This document shows, one piece after another, positions 56,441 to 64,000 of a stretch of 64,000 nt of DNA (its first letter is position 1; every line of letters starts with the position of its first letter). The notes under the pieces were generated by a model. It made no database searches. It saw only the letters and a program-made list of their open reading frames with translations, and had not been told where the DNA came from. The position numbers were made by a program, and so were the translations under genes. Origin of the DNA: Yersinia hibernica (GTDB taxonomy: Bacteria > Pseudomonadota > Gammaproteobacteria > Enterobacterales > Enterobacteriaceae); assembly GCF_004124235.1 (NCBI RefSeq), contig NZ_CP032487.1:4588001-4652000 (forward strand). Direction: 5' to 3'.

Positions 56441-57831
56441 GGTGCCAACTCCCTGAGCAACGCCGCTTCGTCCTCCAGGCAGCGCAAGTCCAACCATAAA
56501 CGCCCATCAGCCACGCGGCCAATGATAGGTTTAGCCAAGCCCCGCCAACGCGCCGTCAGTGCTTCCAGCGCGCTGCCGCTGCCATCTTTAGGGGTAAATG
56601 TTACCGCCCAACTGGGTAGCCGGTCTACCGGTAAAGACCCACTGCCAATCTGCGACCAGCACGATTCTACAGCCAGTGTAAAATCAGCACCATAGCTGCG
56701 ATTGAGGGCCGCCAACACCCGCTGAGCGCTCTCGGCAATCTCCTGCGCCGGGCGAGTCAGCAGCCGCATGGTCGGTAACAGCTCGGCCAAACGGTCGGGC
56801 TGCTGATAGAGGCGCAAAGTGGCATCTAATGCCGCTAATGTCATTTTATCGGCTCGCAATACCCGCTTGAGCGGATGTTGCTGCAATTGGTCAATCCACT
56901 GTTTCTTACCGAGAATTATCCCCGCCTGTGGGCCACCGAGCAGTTTATCTCCCGAGAAAGTCACTAAATCAATGCCCGCAGCAATCAATTGCTGTGGCAT
57001 CGGTTCGGCCGGTAAACCATAGCGAGTCATATCCACCAATGAACCACTGCCCAAATCTGTTGCGGTCGGGATGGCAAACTCATGCCCCAGCACCGCCAGT
57101 TGCGGCTCCGCAACAGAAGCGGTAAAACCCTCAATGCTGTAGTTGCTGGTGTGCACTTTCATTAACAGAGCGGTGTGTTCATTGATAGCTTGGCGGTAAT
57201 CTTTTAGATGGGTGCGGTTGGTGGTACCGACTTCAACCAGTTGACAGCCGGCCTGACGCATCACATCAGGAATGCGAAAAGCGCCGCCAATTTCGACCAA
57301 TTCACCACGAGAAACCACGACCTGCTTTCCTGCTGCCATGACCGTCAACATCAAAAATACCGCCGCAGCATTATTATTGACGATGCAGGCATCTTCCGCG
57401 CCGGTCAGTTCACAGAGTAAGTCAGCGACCGCGCGATCGCGATGGCCACGATGCGCACCGCTCAGGGAATACTCCAGGGTAACAGCCCCGCGCATGGTAT
57501 CCGTCACCGCCGCAATAGCTGATTCCGCCAAAGGCGCTCGCCCTAAATTGGTGTGCAAAACCGTGCCGGAGAGGTTAAAAACGGGCTTTAATGCGGGTTG
57601 ACGCTGGTTGAGGCGTTGACGTAAAGCTGCCGGCCAATCCATGCACCAATCAGCCAATGAATGAAATTGGCGAATATGTTCACGGGCTTCCGCCTGCATC
57701 AAACGCAGGGTTTCAGTTAACAATGTGGTGCCATATTCATCGAGCAAAGGGGCCATTTCTGGCGCCCGTAACACACTGTCGATAGCCGGTAACTGGCTGT
57801 AAAGATGATGGGGTTCTGCGCTCATAGTCAC
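56437..57831 (-). CDS. selA: L-seryl-tRNA(Sec) selenium transferase SelA
   Basis: PLP enzyme that converts Ser-tRNA(Sec) to Sec-tRNA(Sec) with selenophosphate. 464 residues from a GTG at 57831, or 462 from the ATG two codons later; neither has a strong ribosome site. The PLP lysine is in [13 protein letters not shown] (about 297), and [28 protein letters not shown] and [19 protein letters not shown] are intact. It lies 93 bp behind fdhE and is coupled to selB. selD is not in the window. Confidence 0.95.
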   Translation of the reverse strand: MTMSAEPHHLYSQLPAIDSVLRAPEMAPLLDEYGTTLLTETLRLMQAEAREHIRQFHSLADWCMDWPAALRQRLNQRQPALKPVFNLSGTVLHTNLGRAPLAESAIAAVTDTMRGAVTLEYSLSGAHRGHRDRAVADLLCELTGAEDACIVNNNAAAVFLMLTVMAAGKQVVVSRGELVEIGGAFRIPDVMRQAGCQLVEVGTTNRTHLKDYRQAINEHTALLMKVHTSNYSIEGFTASVAEPQLAVLGHEFAIPTATDLGSGSLVDMTRYGLPAEPMPQQLIAAGIDLVTFSGDKLLGGPQAGIILGKKQWIDQLQQHPLKRVLRADKMTLAALDATLRLYQQPDRLAELLPTMRLLTRPAQEIAESAQRVLAALNRSYGADFTLAVESCWSQIGSGSLPVDRLPSWAVTFTPKDGSGSALEALTARWRGLAKPIIGRVADGRLWLDLRCLEDEAALLRELAP

Positions 57832-57924
57832 TCAGCGGGGTTAATTAAATGAGATAGAGCCAACGTTAAGCTCTATTCACCTGAAAATTTTCTCACCTGT
57901 AGACCTATTCATTCGCCAGGAAAT

Positions 57925-58854
57925 CTATTCACTGGGGAAAATAAACGGATTAATACTGCTGCGGGCAAAACCTTCGCCCTCCATCTTGGCATCAAGAATC
58001 AATGAGGCTAAATCGTCAGCAACAGCTTCGACCATCGGGTCTTTCTCCTGATATAAAATTTTCAGGTAAGTGCCGCAATCACCGCAACTTTCCGCCTTCA
58101 CTGCGGCCAATTCACTGTCCAGCGACCAGTAGTTCAAATCGCGCGTCTGTTCGCAGTTACTGCATTTAATTCGCACCACATGCCACTCGCTTTCACACAA
58201 ATTGCAGTGCAAATAGCGCAAACCATTGTTGGTGCCAATATGTACCACACTGGAGACCGGAATACTGCCACACACCGGGCAGAATTGGCGGTGCTCACCA
58301 TACTCAGCACGGGCTTTGCCCGGAATTTGGCTGGCCATTTGCGCCCAATACAATGAGAGTGCGGCCCAGATAAATGGCGCTTTTTCGCTACCAACATTAG
58401 CAAATTCGCGGTTTAACAATGCATCTGCGTACAGTTCCAGCTCATGCACTGAAGACTTATCCAGATTATCCAATACTGCCTGAATATGGTCAGGCGCATC
58501 TGGGCGTAGCTCGGCAATCAGCGCTGACAGTAGCTTGCGCCAATGGTCAGTACGCGGAAAAACGCTCAAATCCAGCGGGGGTTTACCGCTAACAGCGGAT
58601 TGCGCCAATTCCGCTTGCATATCCAGCACCAGCGGATGGTCATGCAGTGCTTTTTGCTGGGCTTGGGTAATTTTAGCCGCAAAATCCAGATAGTCAGCGA
58701 GTGGATTATCCAATGCTAACTGCTGCAAACGCTCGGTTCGCCGGGTATACAAACTTTTTAAATTCGCGAAAAGTAACGGCGGGATATTCCCCGCCGTTGT
58801 GCCTTTTTCGCTTTGTTTTCCTAATCTCTCTTTAGGGACAATGCGAATACTCAT
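57925..58854 (-). CDS. fdhE: formate dehydrogenase accessory protein FdhE
   Basis: Cytoplasmic rubredoxin-like protein needed for assembly or Tat proofreading of the respiratory formate dehydrogenases, 309 residues. The four Cys-x-x-Cys metal motifs are visible: FCPVCGS, HCNLCES, CSNCEQT and CGDCGTY (about 185-270). The start ATG overlaps the fdoI stop by one base. Fourth gene of fdoGHI-fdhE. Confidence 0.95.
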   Translation of the reverse strand: MSIRIVPKERLGKQSEKGTTAGNIPPLLFANLKSLYTRRTERLQQLALDNPLADYLDFAAKITQAQQKALHDHPLVLDMQAELAQSAVSGKPPLDLSVFPRTDHWRKLLSALIAELRPDAPDHIQAVLDNLDKSSVHELELYADALLNREFANVGSEKAPFIWAALSLYWAQMASQIPGKARAEYGEHRQFCPVCGSIPVSSVVHIGTNNGLRYLHCNLCESEWHVVRIKCSNCEQTRDLNYWSLDSELAAVKAESCGDCGTYLKILYQEKDPMVEAVADDLASLILDAKMEGEGFARSSINPFIFPSE

Positions 58855-59504
58855 CAGGGTTTCTCTTCCTGTTTTTTCTGCAGCTGCCTTTTGGCGCTAA
58901 CCTCACGATACCAACGCGGATGGTGCTTTTTAGCCCATGCATCGGGTACCCAGCCCTCCACCATCGCGGTAATGGTGCCTTTGACCCACAGGGCAGCATA
59001 AATATGCACCATAATCACGATAATCAATCCCACTGCGGCCAGCGAATGCACCAGCAACGCCAAGCGAATCAATGGGATCGGGAAAGAAGGCGCAAAGTAA
59101 GGCCGCCAGATAACAACGCCACTGGCCAACAACAATACCAGACTGATAATAGCAGCCCAGAATACGCACTTCTGACCGAAATTATAGCGCCCCGTGTCAC
59201 CCACTTCCTCATTCATGGCGATTTTATGGATATTTTTCGCCCACTCCAGATCTTCCCTATTGATCAAGTTATGTTTCCAGTAACGGAAAAACATGATGAG
59301 GAAGGCGGCGAACATAATCACTCCGGCGAAGGGGTGAAGGATGCGCGCCAGCTGTGGAGTACCAAAAATATTCATCAGCCAGTTAAATGACGGGAAGAAG
59401 AACCCCAGGCCACTGATCGCCGCTAATATAAAGCAAAAAGCCACTATCCAGTGGTTGATTCGCTCCGGCGCACTGTAGCGCTGGATCCGCTTTTCTTTTT
59501 TCAT
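58854..59504 (-). CDS. fdoI: formate dehydrogenase-O cytochrome b556 subunit FdoI
   Basis: Membrane cytochrome of the aerobic formate dehydrogenase, 216 residues, passing electrons from FdoH to quinone. Four helices, with haem-ligand histidines in [24 protein letters not shown] and [25 protein letters not shown]. Its start overlaps the fdoH stop by 4 bp. Confidence 0.94.
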   Translation of the reverse strand: MKKEKRIQRYSAPERINHWIVAFCFILAAISGLGFFFPSFNWLMNIFGTPQLARILHPFAGVIMFAAFLIMFFRYWKHNLINREDLEWAKNIHKIAMNEEVGDTGRYNFGQKCVFWAAIISLVLLLASGVVIWRPYFAPSFPIPLIRLALLVHSLAAVGLIIVIMVHIYAALWVKGTITAMVEGWVPDAWAKKHHPRWYREVSAKRQLQKKQEEKP

Positions 59505-60472
59505 TTCCGCGTCTCCCCGTCGTCTGAGTGCTCAGTGGTGGTCTGCTCTGGTTCCTTGGACACTGTAGCAGAAGGAGTGGCATCCGGTTTATGCTCTTCG
59601 TCCTCTTCTTCTTCCACCCGGTTCGGGCCAACACCAACGTAATGGAAGATACTGGCAGCAAATGTCGCAGCGAAACCAATCGCCGCCAGTGGTTTCCAGA
59701 TACCTTTCCAGAAAGTGACCGTCGGACTGATCGTCGGGTTCTCCGGCAAACCATGATAAAGCTGAGGTTTATCCGCATGATGCAGCACATACATCACATG
59801 GGTGCCGCCGACGCCCGCCGGGTCATATAACCCGGCGTTATCAAAGCCACGGGTTTTCAATTCCGCCACTCGGCCTGCGGCCACTTCTTTCATCGACTCT
59901 TTGGTGCCAAAGTGAATTGCCCCGGTCGGGCAGGTTTTCACACAGGCCGGTTCCTGACCAACACCCACACGATCGACACAGAGCGTACATTTGTACACCC
60001 GGTTGTCGTCTTTGTTCATGCGCGGCACATCAAATGGGCAACCGGCGATGCAATAACCACAGCCGATGCAGTGCTCTGACTGGAAGTCGACAATACCATT
60101 CGCATATTGAATGATAGCCCCTTCCGACGGGCAGGCTTTCAAGCAGCCCGGATCAGCACAATGCATGCAGCCATCCTTGCGGATCAGCCACTCCAGCTTG
60201 CCGCTCTCTTCATCTTCCACTTCCGAGAAGCGCATCACCGTCCATGATTTGGCGGTTAAATCGGCGGGGTTATCGTACACCCCGACGTTATGACCGACTT
60301 CATCACGAATATCGTTCCACTCCGAACACGCCACCTGACAAGCTTTACAGCCAATACAGGTGGTGACGTCGATAAGTTTGGCCACCTCTTGCTGATGGTT
60401 ACGATCCTGCGGCGGCGGCGTAAGGGAGTTGGTGCCGGAGCGCCGGATAATGTCTTGAGTTTGCAGTGACAT
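59501..60472 (-). CDS. fdoH: formate dehydrogenase-O iron-sulfur subunit FdoH
   Basis: Electron-transfer subunit of the periplasm-facing enzyme, 323 residues. Four ferredoxin-type cysteine groups: [41 protein letters not shown] and CTLCVDR...CVKTCP. A C-terminal membrane helix ([19 protein letters not shown]) anchors it. The acidic tail EEEEDEEH and the sequence after it form a longer C-terminus than I recall for E. coli FdoH. Confidence 0.95.
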   Translation of the reverse strand: MSLQTQDIIRRSGTNSLTPPPQDRNHQQEVAKLIDVTTCIGCKACQVACSEWNDIRDEVGHNVGVYDNPADLTAKSWTVMRFSEVEDEESGKLEWLIRKDGCMHCADPGCLKACPSEGAIIQYANGIVDFQSEHCIGCGYCIAGCPFDVPRMNKDDNRVYKCTLCVDRVGVGQEPACVKTCPTGAIHFGTKESMKEVAAGRVAELKTRGFDNAGLYDPAGVGGTHVMYVLHHADKPQLYHGLPENPTISPTVTFWKGIWKPLAAIGFAATFAASIFHYVGVGPNRVEEEEDEEHKPDATPSATVSKEPEQTTTEHSDDGETRK

Positions 60473-60484
60473 AGGTTCTCTCCG

Positions 60485-63400
60485 TTACACCTTTTCCACA
60501 TTGACCAAGAACGCCTTAAACTCTGGCGTTTGCGTATTAGCATCACCGACAAACGGCGTTAGGGTATTGGCCAGGAAGCCTTTTTTCGCCACCCCTTCGT
60601 AACCCCAGTGAATCGGAATACCAATGGTGTCAACCTCTTGCCCATGAACATTCAGCGTACGAATACGTTTAGTCACCACCGCCTTGGCCTTGATATAGCC
60701 ACGGTTGGAGCTAACTTTCACGGTATCGCCCTGCTTAATGCCCTTCTTAGCGGCCAGTTTTTCGCCAATTTCCACAAACTGTTCCGGCTGGGCGATAGCA
60801 TTGAGCAGCGCATGCTTAGTCCAGTAGTGGAAATGCTCGGTCAGGCGATAAGTGGTGCCGACATACGGGAACTGCTCATGAGAACCCATCGCGGCCAAGT
60901 CGTCTTTAAAGACACGAGCGGCCGGGTTGGATATCACATTCGGATGCAGTGGGTTAGTTCCCAACGGCGTTTCGAATGGCTCATAGTGTTCCGGGAACGG
61001 CCCTTCGGCCATTTTGTCGATGGCAAACAGACGGCCCATGCCTTCAGGTTGCATGATAAACGGCCCGACATCACTGCCCGGTGCTGCTGCGCTGTAGTCA
61101 GCAACATCCACGCCCGTCCATTTGCTACCATCCCACTCCAACAACTGGCGTTTCGGATCCCAAGGTTTACCTTGTGGGTCAGCAGATGCACGGTTGTACA
61201 GAATGCGGCGGTTCAGCGGCCATGCCCAGGCCCAGCCCAGCGTATTGCCCAGGCCGGATGGGTCAGCGTTATCACGCCGTGCCATCTGGTTGCCCGCGGG
61301 AGTCCAGCTACCGGCGAAAATCCAGCAACCGCTGGCAGTGGTGCCGTCATCACGCAGATGAGCAAAGGTGCTGAGTTGCTCGCCTTTTTTGACCAGAACT
61401 TTGCCCTCGGCGTCAGTGATATCAGCCAGTGCTTTACCATTGCTTTCCTGCGCCACTTCTTCTGGCTCTGGGTTATCTGGCGTCAGATAATCCCAAGTCA
61501 TATTAAGCACCTGCTCTGGCACTGCACCACCATCCCGGCGATACATATCACGCAGACGACTAAAGATACCCGCCAAGATAGCACCATCATTCAGTGCTTC
61601 ACCCGGTGAATCAGCGCCTTTCCAGTGCCATTGCAGCCAGCGGCTGGAGTTAACAATTGAGCCATTTTCTTCAGCAAAACAACTGGATGGCAAACGGAAC
61701 ACTTCGGTTTGAATTGTCGATGGGTCGACATCGTTAAATTCACCGTGGTTTTGCCAGAAATTCGCCGTTTCAGTATTGAGCGGATCAATAGTGACCAAGA
61801 ACTTCAGTTTCGACAGTGACGCGACGACTTTATTTTTATTCGGGAATGACGCGACCGGGTTAAAGCCCTGGCAAATATAGCCATTCACTTTGCCCTGCGA
61901 CATCATCTCGAAATACTGCAATACGTCGTAACCTTTATCCCACTTCGGCAACCAGTCGTAGCCCCAACCATTCTCTTTCTGGGCTTTATCACCATAGAAA
62001 CTTTTCATCAGACTGACGAAGAATTTCGGATAATTACTCCAGTAGTTAACCTGGCCCGGTAACAGGGTTTTCGGCGTGTTGGCTTTCAGGTAAGTATCAA
62101 TATCCGGCTGTTTCTCTGACGGCAGACTCAGGTAGCCCGGCAAGCTTTGTGATAGCAAGCCGAGGTCAGTTAAGCCCTGAATATTAGAGTGGCCGCGCAA
62201 AGCATTAATGCCGCCGCCCGCCATCCCCATATTGCCGAGCAGCAACTGGATCATCGCCATAGTACGGATGTTCTGTGCGCCGACAGAGTGCTGTGTCCAG
62301 CCCAACGCGTACAGGAACGAGGCGGTTTTATTGGACACACTGGTTTCGGCGAGATATTCGCAAACCTGCAAGAAATCTTCTTTTGGCGTACCGCAAATGT
62401 TGGCAACCACATCTGGCGTGTAACGGCTGACGTGCTCTTTCAGCAAGTTCCACACACAGCGCGGGTCTTGCAGCGTGACATCGCGTTTGGCAAAGCCGTT
62501 CTCATCCAACTGGTAATTCCAGGTGGTTTTATCGTATTTGCGATTTTCGGCATCATAACCACTGAACAAACCATCATCGAAGGTAAAATCTTCCCGCACC
62601 AGCAGGCTGGCGTTGGTATAGGCCTCGACGTATTCGCGGTTAATTTTTTCGTTGGTCATCAGATACAACAACACGCCGGACAGGAACGCAATATCAGTAC
62701 CGGAGCGGATTGGCGTATAGAAGTCAGCCACCGATGCAGTACGGGTAAAGCGTGGGTCTATCACCAGCAATTTGGCATTGTTGTGGATTTTGGCTTCCAT
62801 CGCCCAGCGGAACCCCACCGGATGCGCTTCTGCCGCATTACCGCCCATGACGATAATTAAGTCTGCGTTCTTGATATCAACCCAGTGGTTGGTCATCGCA
62901 CCGCGACCAAATGTTGGAGCAAGACTTGCTACCGTTGGTCCGTGTCAGACACGTGCTTGGTTGTCTACGGCAAGCATGCCGAGAGCGCGACTAAATTTCT
63001 GGGTCAAATAACCCGTTTCATTACTGGATGCCGAAGCACACAGCATACCGGTACTCAGCCAACGGTTGACGGTAACACCGGCGTCATTGGTCTTAATGAA
63101 GTTGGCGTCCCGGTCTGCTTTCATCAGCTTGGCAATGCGGTCAAATGCATCATTCCAAGTGATTCTCTGCCATTTATCAGAACCCGGTGCCCGATATTCT
63201 GGGTATTTCAGGCGACTTTCGCTGTGGATAAAGTCCACCAGCCCCGCACCTTTTGGACAAAGTGCCCCACGGTTTACCGGATGATCCGGATCCCCTTCAA
63301 TGTGGAAAATACTTTCTTTGGCGTTTTTCGCACCGTCGCCAAGGCTGTACATCAACAGCCCACAACCGACAGAGCAATATGTGCAGGTATTCCGCGTCTC

Positions 63401-63532
63401 ACGGGCGCGCAGCAATTTATAATTGCGCGTTTCCGCCAGCGCCACCGACGGCGTAAAGCCGAGTGCCGCGACCGTGGTTCCCGCCATACCGCCAGCGCAG
63501 ATCTTAAAGAACTGCCTTCTGCTGACCTGCAT
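60485..63532 (-). CDS. fdoG: formate dehydrogenase-O selenoprotein subunit FdoG (UGA = Sec196)
   Basis: Catalytic molybdopterin subunit that oxidises formate in the periplasm, 1,015 residues including selenocysteine. The Tat signal is MQVSRRQFFKICAGG; the iron-sulfur motif is CTYCSVGCGLL. An in-frame TGA at 62945-62947 is codon 196, the position of selenocysteine in E. coli FdoG, and the protein continues without change of frame (HGPTVASLAPTFGRGAMTNH). A SECIS hairpin follows the UGA. So this is one gene, not two or a pseudogene. Upstream lies fdhD on the other strand. Confidence 0.95.
62905..62944 (-). promoter_or_regulatory. SECIS element of fdoG
   Basis: Directly behind the UGA, the mRNA folds into a hairpin with the apical part GGTAGCAAGTCTTGCTCC (62916-62933): a five-pair stem, loop GUC, and a single bulged U below it. 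The bulged U and the GU of the loop are what SelB recognises in E. coli fdhF. Confidence 0.8.
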
Positions 63533-63727
63533 GGGTCTCTCCTTCGTTCATTGTCACATTATTTCAGTTCACACTTCCCTCAACGAAATGGGAGGCGTTA
63601 AAATCGCTGACGCGATATCCAGCTTTTCAGTGTGGGATACATTTCTAATAACGGAATAAAGCCACACTATTCTTAATGTGAATGTTACCACATTGTGATT
63701 ATGGATTATAACTTTCAGGACCGCATA
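63533..63727. other. divergent promoter region of fdoG and fdhD
   Basis: Short AT-rich region between the two genes; no specific site was identified. Confidence 0.35.
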
Positions 63728-64000
63728 GTGAGCCAGATCAAACCTTCAGAAATTGACTTCACCACCGAAATCTGCGGCGCCAAGCAACTCAACGTGCTAC
63801 AGCGCCATCACCTGGCCGAGCCGCAATTGGATTGGCTGGCAGAAGAAGTGCCGGTTGCCTTGGTGTACAACGGCATTTCTCATGTGGTCATGATGGCCAC
63901 ACCCAAAGATTTGGCGGCTTTTGCACTGGGATTTTCACTGTCAGAAGGCATTATTAGCGCACCACAAGAAATCTACGCCATTGATGTCACCCCCAACTGT
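63728..64000 (+). CDS. fdhD: formate dehydrogenase sulfurtransferase FdhD (3' part outside window)
   Basis: Transfers sulfur from IscS to the molybdenum cofactor of formate dehydrogenases. 91 codons are visible, with the family core [20 protein letters not shown] and [11 protein letters not shown]. The start is taken as GTG 63728, with CAGGA seven bases upstream; an in-frame ATG at 63701 has no ribosome site. Divergent from fdoG. Confidence 0.92.
   Translation, partial: MSQIKPSEIDFTTEICGAKQLNVLQRHHLAEPQLDWLAEEVPVALVYNGISHVVMMATPKDLAAFALGFSLSEGIISAPQEIYAIDVTPNC

Noticed and set aside
60608..61609. 333-codon plus-strand frame in fdoG
   Set aside because: Antisense shadow; no start signal and no recognisable domain.
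62189..62860. 223-codon plus-strand frame in fdoG
   Set aside because: Antisense shadow inside the selenoprotein gene.
62945..62947. TGA in fdoG read as a nonsense mutation
   Set aside because: The position matches selenocysteine 196, a SECIS hairpin follows, and selA, selB and selC are present.

Overview
The window is the chromosome of an enterobacterium of the Yersinia type (Yersiniaceae). The grounds are the gene set and order: dpp beside a proline tRNA and eptB; a 563-residue urocanase with histidase; xylFGHR diverging from xylAB; wecH and mdfA; and fdoGHI-fdhE running into selAB. Recognition is from memory of protein families, and the species is not resolved.

Layout from left to right. 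1-5.4 kb: the dipeptide ABC transporter dppABCDF on the minus strand (dppF cut by the window edge). 6-10.6 kb: an AT-rich two-partner secretion locus in which one TpsB transporter lies between two unusually short TpsA exoproteins, on the 3' side of tRNA-Pro(UGG). 11-14.6 kb: the hexose-phosphate sensing genes uhpABC without an adjacent uhpT. 14.7-18.7 kb: eptB, ohr and a membrane-anchored alpha/beta hydrolase. 19.2-24 kb: a histidine-use operon (hutU, hutH, permease). 24.6-28.5 kb: a LacI-controlled cluster of an AllA-like protein, a PfkB sugar kinase and a FucP-type symporter, substrate unknown. 29.4-30.8 kb: a decayed arsenic operon in which arsR is intact while arsB and arsC have large internal deletions.

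31.1-40.4 kb is a P4-type satellite prophage integrated at the 3' end of the selenocysteine tRNA gene selC. It has integrase, alpha primase-helicase, an AlpA/Vis regulator, an Icd/Ash-like protein with a C4-like RNA, a Sid-like capsid-size protein and an Ogr/Delta activator. It also shows two iteron clusters 4.7 kb apart (ori and crr), a Delta-type activator site, a possible cos site and paired integrase arm sites. Psu is missing. In the slot where P4 relatives carry variable cargo, often anti-phage genes, there is a translationally coupled pair: a HAD-family phosphatase and a three-helix membrane protein. This pair is the best candidate here for an undescribed defence system.

40.6-49 kb: the xylose regulon (xylR, xylHGF, xylAB). 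49-54.5 kb: an orphan fimbrial chaperone, an isochorismatase-fold fusion protein with a GlxA-like regulator, wecH and mdfA. 54.5-64 kb: selB, selA, fdhE, fdoI, fdoH, fdoG (with an in-frame UGA for selenocysteine and a SECIS hairpin) and the start of fdhD. selA, selB, selC and a selenoprotein that needs them are thus all in one window. No CRISPR array or complete insertion sequence was seen.
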